A DNA stretch of 15,058 nt. It comes from JAEUJT01 sp044225205. GTDB lineage: Bacteria > Myxococcota > Myxococcia > Myxococcales > Myxococcaceae. How positions within the stretch are numbered: position 1 is the stretch's first letter; every line of letters begins with the position of its first letter. The position numbers and the translations under genes are program-made. The stretch spans positions 1-15,058 of the forward strand of contig JBGAIY010000168.1 in the NCBI GenBank assembly GCA_044225205.1, written 5' to 3'. Of this stretch, positions 1 through 7,391 are shown in pieces. The notes beneath the pieces are model-generated. The model made no database searches. It was not told the origin of the DNA and was given only the letters and a program-made list of their open reading frames with translations.

Positions 1-1430
1 CGCCCGACGCCGGTACGCCCCAGCTCGACGCCGGTACGCCCACGCTCGACTCCGGCGCGCCCACCGTCGACGCGGGTACGCCCGTGCTCGACGCCGGCAC
101 GCCCGCGTTCTGCACGCCCGGCGCCCGCCGGTGCGTCACTGGGGGCAGCGAGGTCTGCACCGATGACGGCTCGGCATTCGTCACCGACACCTCGGCGGTC
201 GGCTGCGAATTTTGGTCGCTCATTTTGGGTTGGCAGCTCTTCGGCTACTTCGGCGGCAACAGCTTTGCCGTCACGGTCGCGAACACCGGCAACTTGGGCG
301 CGAAGGTCACCATTGAAGGAGGCACGCTGACCTCACCGCTCCAATTCACGGTGCCCGCCCACACGTTGGTGGTGCAGCCGCTCAGCGACCGAAACCCCGT
401 CGCCCCCTTTCATGTCACTTCGACCCAGCCGGTGTCGGTCGTGCAGTTCAACCCGCTCCACGCGATCGTCGCGGGCACCACCACCCATTCGTGCGACGCG
501 TCGTTGCTGCGGCCGACCCACACCTGGGGCACCGAGTACGTGGTCGGGTCGTGGCCGTACTACGATACGGCTCCGAGCCTGGTGGGGCTCGTGGCCCGAG
601 CCGACGCGGTCGTCACCGTCACGCCGCGGGCGACGACCACGACCAACAACCTGGTCTTTCAACCGAATGTCGCCACCGCGTTCGCCGTCGACGCCGGCAC
701 CTACACCGAACTCAAGGCCGCGAACGGCGACCTGACCGGCACCGTCATCACCTCGACCCAACCGCTCGAAGTGGTCGGCGGGCACTACGGCGCCCCCATA
801 CCCAGCAACCTCGAGGCGACAGATCACCTCGAAGACAACATGTTGCCGATCTCGACGCTGTCGAACGAATATTTCGTGGTGTCGCCCGCGCTGCCCGCCA
901 TACCCTCGGGCAAGGCGCAAATCGTGCGAATCATCGCCGCCGAGCCGAACGCCGACTTGACCTACGACCCCGAGCAGCCGGGGGCCCCCACCCACCTCGA
1001 GCACCAAGGCGACTTCGTCGAGCTCGACTCGAGCGCGGCGGTCTACCGGGTACGGGCAACCAAAAAGGTCATGGTCGTTCAATACATGCAGGGCCAAGAA
1101 CTCGGCGGCGGCATGGGTGACCCTTCGATGTTCGTGACCCCGCCTCCCAACCAATTCGGCAAGCAGTACCTCTTTCACGCCCCGGTCGACTACGACGCCA
1201 ATGCGGTCGACATCGTCGCGCCCACGACGGCGAAGGTCGAACTCGACGGCGTCGAAGTGACCGGGGCGACCGCCATCGGCCAGACCGGGTATTCGCTCTC
1301 GCGCCACGTCTCGCTGGGTCAGGGCCCGACCGCCAACGGCAACCACTCGGTGACCTGTTCGGCGCCGTGCATGGTGTCGGTGTACGGCTATGGCCAATAC
1401 ACGAGCTACTGGTACCCCGCCGGCGGCTAA
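1..1430 (+). CDS. IgGFc-binding-domain surface protein, 5' end outside window
   Basis: The reading frame is open from the left edge and ends in TAA at 1428-1430, so the N-terminus, including any signal peptide, lies outside the window. The visible part begins with five heptapeptide units of the form [LV]DAGTPx (codons 3-107), a low-complexity linker common in secreted myxobacterial proteins. A short Cys-containing segment (FCTPGARRC, VCTDDG) follows, then about 400 residues resembling the IgGFc_binding N-terminal domain family. Supporting features are the GCEFW start of the domain, repeated 'STQPV..VQF' and 'STQPLEVVGGH' strands, 'DHLEDNMLPIS', and the closing 'VYGYGQYTSYWYPAGG'. The family is known for beta-rich extracellular proteins, and a role in adhesion or matrix binding is inferred. 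The internal ATG at 84 falls inside the repeat and is unlikely to be the true start. The gene is convergent with the regulator at 1453, 22 bp away. Confidence 0.8.
   Translation, partial: PDAGTPQLDAGTPTLDSGAPTVDAGTPVLDAGTPAFCTPGARRCVTGGSEVCTDDGSAFVTDTSAVGCEFWSLILGWQLFGYFGGNSFAVTVANTGNLGAKVTIEGGTLTSPLQFTVPAHTLVVQPLSDRNPVAPFHVTSTQPVSVVQFNPLHAIVAGTTTHSCDASLLRPTHTWGTEYVVGSWPYYDTAPSLVGLVARADAVVTVTPRATTTTNNLVFQPNVATAFAVDAGTYTELKAANGDLTGTVITSTQPLEVVGGHYGAPIPSNLEATDHLEDNMLPISTLSNEYFVVSPALPAIPSGKAQIVRIIAAEPNADLTYDPEQPGAPTHLEHQGDFVELDSSAAVYRVRATKKVMVVQYMQGQELGGGMGDPSMFVTPPPNQFGKQYLFHAPVDYDANAVDIVAPTTAKVELDGVEVTGATAIGQTGYSLSRHVSLGQGPTANGNHSVTCSAPCMVSVYGYGQYTSYWYPAGG
3..107 (+). repeat. 21-bp tandem coding repeat (DAGTP heptapeptides)
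   Basis: Five in-frame 21-bp units encode PDAGTPQ, LDAGTPT, LDSGAPT, VDAGTPV and LDAGTPA. The unit core is GACGCCGGTACGCCC with third-position drift; the third unit is the most diverged (Ser and Ala substitutions). The array reaches the left edge of the window, so its full copy number is unknown. It forms a Pro/Gly-rich linker in the surface protein. Confidence 0.85.
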
Positions 1431-1452
1431 CGAGACCGAACTTCGGGGCAAG

Positions 1453-2013
1453 TCACGCCTTGAAGAGCTGAAACATGCTCGTCACGTCGAGCTTCGAGGT
1501 CTTCAAAAAGACCTTGAGGGCACGCTCGGTCGCGTCCGCCAGCGCCTCCATTTTCTGGAGCCGGGCGATGGGGGCTTTCGGCGTGGCCGGGTCGCTTTCG
1601 GCCAGCCGGCGGGCCTCGGCGAGGTCGCTGCGAATGCGCGCAATGAAGGCGAATTCGCGTTCTTCAATGACCTGACGGGCCATTTTGAGCAGGTCGGTTT
1701 CGGCACGGTACCGCCACGACGAGTCACCCGTGGCGCGCACCCGCAAGATCACGCCCCAGCGCTCGAGGTCGCGCAGCAGCATCGACACGCCGCCTTTCGA
1801 AAGCTCGAGTTCTTTTTCGATTTCGGCGGCGGTCAACGTCACGTCGCGCAGGTACAACAACGCCCACACGCGCCCCTGGTTGCGCTTGAACCCCCAAAAC
1901 TCAATGACGTTGCCGACCGCGTCGACGGCCACCGCCTCCCAGTTCGCCAGGTGCGCCCCGGCTTTCGGCGGCACGGCTTCGACCGTCGGTGCGGCCCACA
2001 GGTAGCCCTTCAT
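1453..2013 (-). CDS. GbsR/MarR-family winged-helix transcriptional regulator
   Basis: The product is 186 aa, running from the ATG complementary to 2011-2013 to TGA at 1453-1455. Residues about 30-110 form a winged helix-turn-helix of the GbsR type. The helix 'GRVWALLYLRD' is followed by 'LTAAEIEKELELSKGGVSMLLRDLERWGVI', whose recognition helix (SKGGVSMLLRDLE, about 72-84) matches the family pattern, and a basic wing follows. The C-terminal half is helical and charged, probably for dimerisation. GbsR-type proteins are DNA-binding repressors that often respond to small ligands; the ligand here is unknown. Its start codon overlaps the stop of the polyprenyl synthase gene as ATGA, so the two are probably translationally coupled. 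A longer in-frame reading up to 2457 lies wholly inside the synthase gene and is not credible. It probably acts on the box cluster upstream of its own operon (2991-3019), which is inference. Confidence 0.85.
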   Translation of the reverse strand: MKGYLWAAPTVEAVPPKAGAHLANWEAVAVDAVGNVIEFWGFKRNQGRVWALLYLRDVTLTAAEIEKELELSKGGVSMLLRDLERWGVILRVRATGDSSWRYRAETDLLKMARQVIEEREFAFIARIRSDLAEARRLAESDPATPKAPIARLQKMEALADATERALKVFLKTSKLDVTSMFQLFKA

Positions 2014-2987
2014 GCGGCGCCCTTGAGCGCGATGCCCTGAGCCAACGCCCGAGCCCACATCACCAGGTTCGCGCCCATTTCGTTTTCGGCGTAGGGCCCC
2101 AGCGCCCGCACCGCTGCGTCGATTTCTTCGTTCATCAACGCAATGGCACGGTCGAGCGCTCCCGACACCAACACCGCCGTGCCGAGCTCTCTCGCGCGCT
2201 CGGGCGTCAGCGAGCTGAACCCCCACGCCTCGGCGATTCGCTTCTTGAGCTTCGCGTCGTGGGCCACCGCCAACAGAACGGGCAGCGACGGCGTGCGAGA
2301 CGCCAAGTCGGCGTACTGCGGCTTGCCTTCGTCGGTGCCGGTGATGTCTCGAATGTCGTCGGCCATTTGAAACGCCACGCCGATGCGCCGGCCGAACGAG
2401 TCGAACCGCTTGGCCGCGTCGGCGTTGCCGGCCACGGTCGCCGCCGCCACGCCGCACCAGCCAAACAGCGACCCGGTCTTGCCCTCGCCGATCACCCGAA
2501 GCTGAGGCAGGGTCAGTTCGAGGTTGCCGCGGGCCTCGACTTCGGCGATCGCGGCGCGCGTCATTTCAGAAACCGTGGCCAGCGCCGTCGCGGTCAACCG
2601 CGGGTCGAACTGGGCGAGCCGCAACAGCGCGCCCGAAAGCAGCAAGTCGCCCGACATGACCGCGACAATGTTGCCCCACCGCGCATTCACCGTCGGTTTG
2701 CCTCGCCGGTACATGCCCGCGTCGACCACGTCGTCGTGCAGCAGCGACGCGGCGTGAATCAGTTCGGCGGCGACCCCGGCATCGACCAACTTCGCCTCCG
2801 GCACGCCCAACGTCTCGCCGAAGATCTTCACCAACAGCGGCCGCGCCCGCTTGCCCGCCCCGAGCACCAAGTGACGCGCGGCCGTGACCAGCGTCTCCTC
2901 GGGCGGCACCTGGGCCCCCCCGAGGTGCTCGACGATCAGTTGCTCGACCTGCTGAAGGTAGCTCTTGAAAGCGACGGCTGGGTCCAT
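2010..2987 (-). CDS. Trans-isoprenyl (polyprenyl) diphosphate synthase
   Basis: At 325 aa this has the normal length for an IspB/HepT-type all-trans polyprenyl diphosphate synthase, which condenses isopentenyl diphosphate onto an allylic diphosphate in the cytoplasm to make quinone side chains or longer terpenoid precursors. The motifs appear in order: GKRARP at 45-50; the first aspartate-rich motif DDVVD at 85-89, inside 'LLHDDVVD'; GKTGSLF at 169-175; the second aspartate-rich motif DDIRD at 210-214; and the 'DEGKP' loop at 219-223. All Mg2+-binding aspartates are present, so it should be active. Chain length cannot be read reliably from the sequence. An in-frame TGA (2994-2996 complement) just upstream forces the ATG at 2987. 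There is no Shine-Dalgarno sequence before it, and an AT-rich patch lies about 10 nt upstream, so the message may be leaderless. First gene of the operon with the GbsR-type regulator. Confidence 0.92.
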   Translation of the reverse strand: MDPAVAFKSYLQQVEQLIVEHLGGAQVPPEETLVTAARHLVLGAGKRARPLLVKIFGETLGVPEAKLVDAGVAAELIHAASLLHDDVVDAGMYRRGKPTVNARWGNIVAVMSGDLLLSGALLRLAQFDPRLTATALATVSEMTRAAIAEVEARGNLELTLPQLRVIGEGKTGSLFGWCGVAAATVAGNADAAKRFDSFGRRIGVAFQMADDIRDITGTDEGKPQYADLASRTPSLPVLLAVAHDAKLKKRIAEAWGFSSLTPERARELGTAVLVSGALDRAIALMNEEIDAAVRALGPYAENEMGANLVMWARALAQGIALKGAA

Positions 2988-2990
2988 GCG

Positions 2991-3019
2991 AGTTCATATA
3001 GTTCAAGGAGTCATGAACT
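2991..3019. promoter_or_regulatory. AGTTCA/TGAACT operator-like box cluster
   Basis: Three copies of one hexamer lie immediately upstream of the prenyl synthase start: AGTTCA at 2991-2996, AGTTCA at 3000-3005 and TGAACT at 3014-3019. The second and third form a perfect inverted repeat with an 8-bp spacer. The first and third form a 7-bp inverted repeat (AGTTCAT/ATGAACT) with a 15-bp spacer. The AT-rich TATATG on the minus strand (2995-3000), a possible -10 element, lies between two boxes, so a bound dimer would block transcription. Binding by the GbsR-type protein encoded two genes down is inferred. Confidence 0.5.
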
Positions 3020-3033
3020 GCATGTACCTCTCG

Positions 3034-3048
3034 AAAGACAACGTCTTT
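3034..3048. promoter_or_regulatory. Short inverted repeat AAAGAC-AAC-GTCTTT
   Basis: A perfect 6-bp inverted repeat with a 3-bp spacer lies in the divergent region between the prenyl synthase and the hybrid kinase. A TTGACA-like hexamer for the minus strand (complement of 3065-3070) lies 16 bp further upstream, but I see no convincing partner -10 at standard spacing. It could be a second regulator site or chance. Confidence 0.25.
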
Positions 3049-3121
3049 TCAGCAGCTTACAAGGTGTCAATCGCCACGGCCCGGGGTGTTCGGCTTCGTT
3101 ATCGTTTCTTCTGTGAAGGTG

Positions 3122-4816
3122 ATGAACCGCTGGGCGGCCTGGGTCGAGCACATGTTGCCGCCTGGCCTCGACGAAGAAACACTGCCGAGGGCCCGCTTCT
3201 TCGTGCGCGCGTGGTCGGTGTCGTTCGTCATGGGGCTGGTCTCGTCGGTGATGTACGTGTTGATGGGCAGTTGGTCGCAGGTGGCCATTACCGTGCCAGC
3301 GGTGGCAACCGGGCCCGTGTTGCTGTGGCTGCACCGACGGGGTGTCAGGTTCGCATGGCTTGGGCACGCGACCCTCGTCGCGGCTTCGGTGATGTTCGGG
3401 TTCGGCACGCTCGCGCAGCGCCCGGCCGACTACACCGGGCTCTCTCAGTTGTTGCTGATACCGATTCTCGCGGGCTTCATGCTGGGCCACGCCGCCGCTC
3501 GCCGGTGGTCGTTCGCCATGGTGGTTTTCGCGTCAGGGCTCATTGTCGCCGCTGACCGCGGCCTCACGTACGACTTCGCCGACCCCTCGCCCACCGTGAG
3601 CCACGTCGTGAACTTCGCCATTGCGTTGGTGCTGGCGTGGCTGTTCGCGAAGACCTTCGACGACGTTCGAACACAAGCGATCGAGCGGTTGCGCGAGCTG
3701 GGCCGCGCCCGCAGCGCCTTTTTGGCGAACATCAGTCACGAAATACGCACGCCCATGAATGGCGTCATTGGCATGACCGAAGTCATGCTGCTCGACGAGC
3801 TGACGCCAAAGCACCGCGAGCAATTGGGCATCATTCAACGCAGCGGTCGAACCCTGGTGTCGCTCATCAACGACCTGCTCGACGTCTCGAAGATGGAGGC
3901 TGGCAAATTGACGCTCGAGCGCAGCGACTTCGACCTGGGGCAGGTGCTGGTCGACCTGCAAGGGTTGCTCGACGCCAACGCCAAGCGCCGCGGGTTGCGC
4001 CTGGTGGTGACCAAAGGCGACGATGTGCCTCGGCGACTCAACGGCGACGGCCTGCGGTTGAGCCAAGTGCTCACCAACCTGGTGAGCAATGCGATCAAGT
4101 TCACCGAGGCGGGCAAGGTATCGCTCGAGGTCACCCGCCGCCCATCTCCCGAAGGCGAGGTTCGGTGCGCCTTCTCGGTCACCGATACCGGCGTCGGCAT
4201 TGCACCCGACGTCTTGCCGCGCCTGTTCGCGCCCTTCGAGCAGGGCGACTCGTCGACGACCCGGCGCTACGGGGGCACCGGGCTGGGGCTGGCGCTGTCG
4301 CAGCAACTCGTGGCGCTCATGGGCGGGCACATCGCCGCGACCTCGCAACTCGGCGTCGGCAGCCGGTTCACGTTCGAGCTGAGCTTCGGGCCAGCGCACG
4401 AAGGCTTCGTCGACGTGCCGAGCGAACGGGCCCCAGGCACCACCGCCCGCAGGTCGGTGTTGGTCGTCGACGACAACCCGGTCAACCTCACCGTGGCCAT
4501 CAGCCTGGTCGAAAAAGCCGGCTTCGCGGCACAGGGCGCCGTCAATGGCGCCGACGCGCTCGACGCCATACAGCGAGGAGACTTCGCCCTCGTGCTGATG
4601 GACTGCCACATGCCGGAGATGGACGGGTTCGAAGCCACCGAGCGCATTCGCGCGCTCGAAGGCAAGGCCGGCCGCATACCGATCGTCGCGCTCACCGCGT
4701 CAGCCATGCCCGAGGAGCTGGCCGCCTGTCGGCGCGTCGGCATGAGCAGCGTGCTGACCAAGCCACTCACGTTCGCCGCGCTGCGCGAAGTGCTCCAACA
4801 ACAAGCCGCTCACTGA
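3122..4816 (+). CDS. Hybrid sensor histidine kinase, six-TM sensor, HisKA-HATPase-REC
   Basis: The product is 564 aa if translation starts at ATG 3122. GTG codons at 3086, 3113 and 3119 are alternatives, and the GAAGG at 3115-3119 is only 2 nt from the ATG, so the start is uncertain. Residues about 28-177 hold six hydrophobic segments with no large periplasmic loop, so it is an integral membrane sensor. HisKA follows, with the phospho-acceptor His206 in 'NISHEIRTPMNG'. The HATPase domain has an N box around Asn323 (NLVSNAIKF), G1 DTGVGI at 355-360 and G2 GGTGLGL at 384-390. A receiver domain starts at 'VLVVDDNPVN' (about 446) with phospho-acceptor Asp494 (LMDCHMPEMDG), T525 and K547 (TKP). 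All catalytic residues are intact. No separate response regulator or Hpt protein is in view, so the phosphorelay partner is elsewhere. The 3' end overlaps the RND gene tail by 7 bp, convergently. The signal sensed is unknown. Confidence 0.92.
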   Translation: MNRWAAWVEHMLPPGLDEETLPRARFFVRAWSVSFVMGLVSSVMYVLMGSWSQVAITVPAVATGPVLLWLHRRGVRFAWLGHATLVAASVMFGFGTLAQRPADYTGLSQLLLIPILAGFMLGHAAARRWSFAMVVFASGLIVAADRGLTYDFADPSPTVSHVVNFAIALVLAWLFAKTFDDVRTQAIERLRELGRARSAFLANISHEIRTPMNGVIGMTEVMLLDELTPKHREQLGIIQRSGRTLVSLINDLLDVSKMEAGKLTLERSDFDLGQVLVDLQGLLDANAKRRGLRLVVTKGDDVPRRLNGDGLRLSQVLTNLVSNAIKFTEAGKVSLEVTRRPSPEGEVRCAFSVTDTGVGIAPDVLPRLFAPFEQGDSSTTRRYGGTGLGLALSQQLVALMGGHIAATSQLGVGSRFTFELSFGPAHEGFVDVPSERAPGTTARRSVLVVDDNPVNLTVAISLVEKAGFAAQGAVNGADALDAIQRGDFALVLMDCHMPEMDGFEATERIRALEGKAGRIPIVALTASAMPEELAACRRVGMSSVLTKPLTFAALREVLQQQAAH

Positions 4817-7320
4817 GCCGCGGGCGTCGCCCGGTCGACCGCGGCTTTGCGGCGCTCGAGCAACGCCAACAACATGGGGAAAAAGATGGTCGTGCCCACG
4901 AAGGTGCACGTCACCCCCAACACCGCCATCACCCCGACCGAACGGAGCCCCTCGTGGCGCGCGATCAACATGGCGCCGTACCCGGCGGCATTCGACAGCG
5001 TCGCGACCACCGCCGCGAACCCCGTCGTCTTCATGATGTGACCCAACGAACCCGGCCCCTCTTCGTGGTACCGGTGAAAGAGGTGCACCGAATTGTCGAC
5101 GGCGATCGCCAGCAGGTTGGGCAGCACCACCACGTTGAGAAAATTGAGGTGTACGTCGAACAGGTGCATCGCCCCAAAAATGCACGCCATGCCGATGTAG
5201 AGCGGCCCCGCCACCAACCACGCGTCTTTGAAGCTGCGCAAGCTGAGCCAGATCATCAAGAACACCACGACCGCCGCTGCGATCATGATCGTCGGGCCGT
5301 CTTTCTTGATGAGTTCGAAAATCTTCGCCGCCAGCCGGTTGCCGTCGAGCAAATGCGCGTCGATGTGGCGCTCGTGAACGACCCGCATGACTTCGTCGAG
5401 CTCATCTCCCCACAACTTGAGCTCGGCCACGTCGTACCCACTGTACCGGGGAAAAATGAGAACGAACGTGCCATTGCCCTGCAAGGCGGTGAAGCGCCGG
5501 CGAATTTCGAGCGGCACTTGCGCGACCGACCATGGCTGCGCTTCGGTCATCGCCGTGAATTGCTCGAGCCGCTTGCCTTTTTCGCCTTCGAGCAACGACT
5601 TCGGCAAGTCTTTCACCAGCTCGCGAATTCGGCCGAGTTGCACTTGGCGCGCCTCCACGTCGTGCGGCACCATGTCGTTGATCGACGCCACGCGCGAAAA
5701 TGCCGTGTGCTCGCCGACCTTCTTTTTCACGTCGAGCGCAATCTGTTGCACTTCGAGCGCGTGTTCGACGGTGTCGACGTGCAGCAACGCTGGAGTCATG
5801 ATGATGCCCAGCTGCGCGACGATGTGATCGTCGAGCTCGGTCGCCGGTGACTCGCCCTTGAGCTTCTTCAGGTCGTGCTCGAACCCCACCGACGGCGCGA
5901 CCGACAGCGAGTAGACCATGAACCCCAGAATCGCCACCACCGTGCCGATGAGCGCGGGGCTCCCGCCGGCCTTGCCTTTGACCGCCGTCGGCCCAGGCGC
6001 CGCGGCCGCGCCGCCCCCCGGCTCGGCGGCTTTGGGGCTTTTCCGGTACGGGCGAATGCGCTCCGCGATCACCAGAATCGACGGGCCCAACAAGTAGGCC
6101 GCCACGACCGTTGCCATCACACCGAACCCGGCGATCTTGCCGAATTGCCGAAACGCGTCGAACTCCGCGATCACCAAGACGAAGAAGGCCGCCGCGTTGG
6201 TGAAGGCCGAAGTCATGGCGCCCGAGAAGGTGCCCACCACCGCTTCGCGCAGGGCGTCGAGGGTGTCGTGGGTGGCCCGTTCTTCCCAATACCGCATCGA
6301 CAGGTGCACTCCGTATTCAATGCCCAAGCCGATGAGAATGGCCCCCAAGAAGCCGGTCACCGGGTTCAAATGCCCGACGATGATCTTCGCGAACGCGAAC
6401 GTCAGCGCGATGCCGATCGACACCGGGGCCGCGACGATGACCAGCGCCGCCACCCGCCGGCTCGCGAGCAAGATGATCAGCAGCGAAATGACCGAGGCCA
6501 AGGTCGCCCCGCGCGCCAAGTCGGCCTGCATGACCGAATCTTCTTCAACGCGAATCACGTATGCCCCGGTGAAGTTCACCTGCAGCCGCCCCGCGGGGGG
6601 CCCCACCATCTTCACGTGTTTCACCAGCTCGGGCGTGTCGACCGCGAACCCCGCGACGTGCTGAGCCACTTCTCGCGCCCGGGCGATGAGCTTGCGATTG
6701 AAGTCGAGGTCGGCCGCCAACTGGGCCGGCTTCACATACAGATACAGTTCTTGCCCGTCTTTCGACTCGAGGTATTCGCCGGTCGGCGTGTCGCTGCCGC
6801 TGTATTTCTTTTCGAGCGCCGTGAAGTCGGCGGGAGGTGCCTCTTCTCCCAGGTCGACGTAAAGGGGGTTGGCGATTTTCTTTTCGTATTCGAGCCGGGC
6901 GGCCAGGTCGTCGTGCAGCGCCGACAACTTGTCGGCGGGCAGCAACAGCAACGCGCGCTTGCGAAAAAAGTCGATGTCGAAACGGCTCTCGACGTAGCGA
7001 ACGAGCTCTTTTTCGTTCTCGAGTTGGGCCGCGTACGCGCTGGCGAACGCCCGTCTCACTTCGGGCGTCTGGCCGAGTACCTGAACAATGAGGTACCCGC
7101 CCCCGCCCGCCCGCTGTTCGACGTAGCGCAGGTCTTTCACTTCTTCTGAGTTTTCGGGCAGCAACTCAATGAAATCACCGCGAAATTGCAGCGAGCTCGC
7201 CAGCCACGTCGCCCCCGCACCGATCAACACGAAGGCCGCGACCACCAACCAGGGAGAACGGTACGAAAAATCGACCAGCGCGGTGAGTGCGCTGGAGAGT
7301 CGGGTATTCGGCGACGCCAT
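4810..7320 (-). CDS. RND/MMPL-family exporter, HpnN-like
   Basis: The product is 836 aa from the ATG at 7318-7320 (MASPNTRL...). An upstream in-frame ATG at 7398 would add 26 poor-quality residues and overlap the divergent gene. It shows the duplicated RND plan of 12 TM segments. TM1 is at about 24-41, followed by a periplasmic domain (about 45-265) and five TMs between 269 and 420. A Gly/Ala/Pro linker (about 430-455) precedes TM7 (456-474), a second periplasmic domain (475-672) and five final TMs. The motif 'LIGLGIEYGVHLSMRYWEE' (about 329-347) and its second-half counterpart 'LAIAVDNSVHLFHRYHEE' (about 737-754) are typical of the MMPL/HpnN/patched-like branch, whose members move hydrophobic molecules such as hopanoids, sterols and lipids using the proton gradient. 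TM4 has Glu335 instead of Asp, while TM10 keeps Asp742. The substrate is unknown. The nearby MlaC-like and TolC-like genes favour envelope lipid export. Confidence 0.88.
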   Translation of the reverse strand: MASPNTRLSSALTALVDFSYRSPWLVVAAFVLIGAGATWLASSLQFRGDFIELLPENSEEVKDLRYVEQRAGGGGYLIVQVLGQTPEVRRAFASAYAAQLENEKELVRYVESRFDIDFFRKRALLLLPADKLSALHDDLAARLEYEKKIANPLYVDLGEEAPPADFTALEKKYSGSDTPTGEYLESKDGQELYLYVKPAQLAADLDFNRKLIARAREVAQHVAGFAVDTPELVKHVKMVGPPAGRLQVNFTGAYVIRVEEDSVMQADLARGATLASVISLLIILLASRRVAALVIVAAPVSIGIALTFAFAKIIVGHLNPVTGFLGAILIGLGIEYGVHLSMRYWEERATHDTLDALREAVVGTFSGAMTSAFTNAAAFFVLVIAEFDAFRQFGKIAGFGVMATVVAAYLLGPSILVIAERIRPYRKSPKAAEPGGGAAAAPGPTAVKGKAGGSPALIGTVVAILGFMVYSLSVAPSVGFEHDLKKLKGESPATELDDHIVAQLGIIMTPALLHVDTVEHALEVQQIALDVKKKVGEHTAFSRVASINDMVPHDVEARQVQLGRIRELVKDLPKSLLEGEKGKRLEQFTAMTEAQPWSVAQVPLEIRRRFTALQGNGTFVLIFPRYSGYDVAELKLWGDELDEVMRVVHERHIDAHLLDGNRLAAKIFELIKKDGPTIMIAAAVVVFLMIWLSLRSFKDAWLVAGPLYIGMACIFGAMHLFDVHLNFLNVVVLPNLLAIAVDNSVHLFHRYHEEGPGSLGHIMKTTGFAAVVATLSNAAGYGAMLIARHEGLRSVGVMAVLGVTCTFVGTTIFFPMLLALLERRKAAVDRATPAAQ

Positions 7321-7391
7321 GCGACGCGCGTAGCGCCATTCACCGCACCACGCAACGGGTGGGGCGGCCAGACTCGTTGTATACCGAACGG
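7321..7391. promoter_or_regulatory. Divergent intergenic region between RND exporter and pseudoenzyme
   Basis: These 71 bp separate the two chosen start codons. On the minus strand a TATACA hexamer (complement of 7379-7384 or so, within the palindromic GTATAC) could be a -10 for the exporter, leaving a leader of about 50 nt. No good -35 is visible. Neither gene has a strong Shine-Dalgarno sequence here. A shared promoter zone would couple expression of the two genes, which is inference. Confidence 0.3.

Noticed and set aside
3..107. The 21-bp tandem repeat as a CRISPR-like or regulatory array
   Set aside because: Units are contiguous, in frame and encode a regular Pro/Gly heptapeptide; there are no spacers.
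3637..5850. Very long open frame on the plus strand (over 700 codons) spanning the kinase and the exporter tail
   Set aside because: Its translation is Arg/His-rich, has no domain signature, and runs out of frame through the kinase and antisense to the exporter. It is a by-product of high GC.
5875..7149. Long plus-strand open frame opposite the RND exporter
   Set aside because: Arg/His/Gln-rich shadow with no TM or domain pattern; the minus-strand exporter explains the coding signal.
7287..7391. Upstream ATG extension of the pseudoenzyme (to 7287) and of the exporter (to 7398)
   Set aside because: Both extensions add unconserved-looking sequence and would overlap each other; GTG 7392 and ATG 7320 leave a normal divergent intergenic gap.
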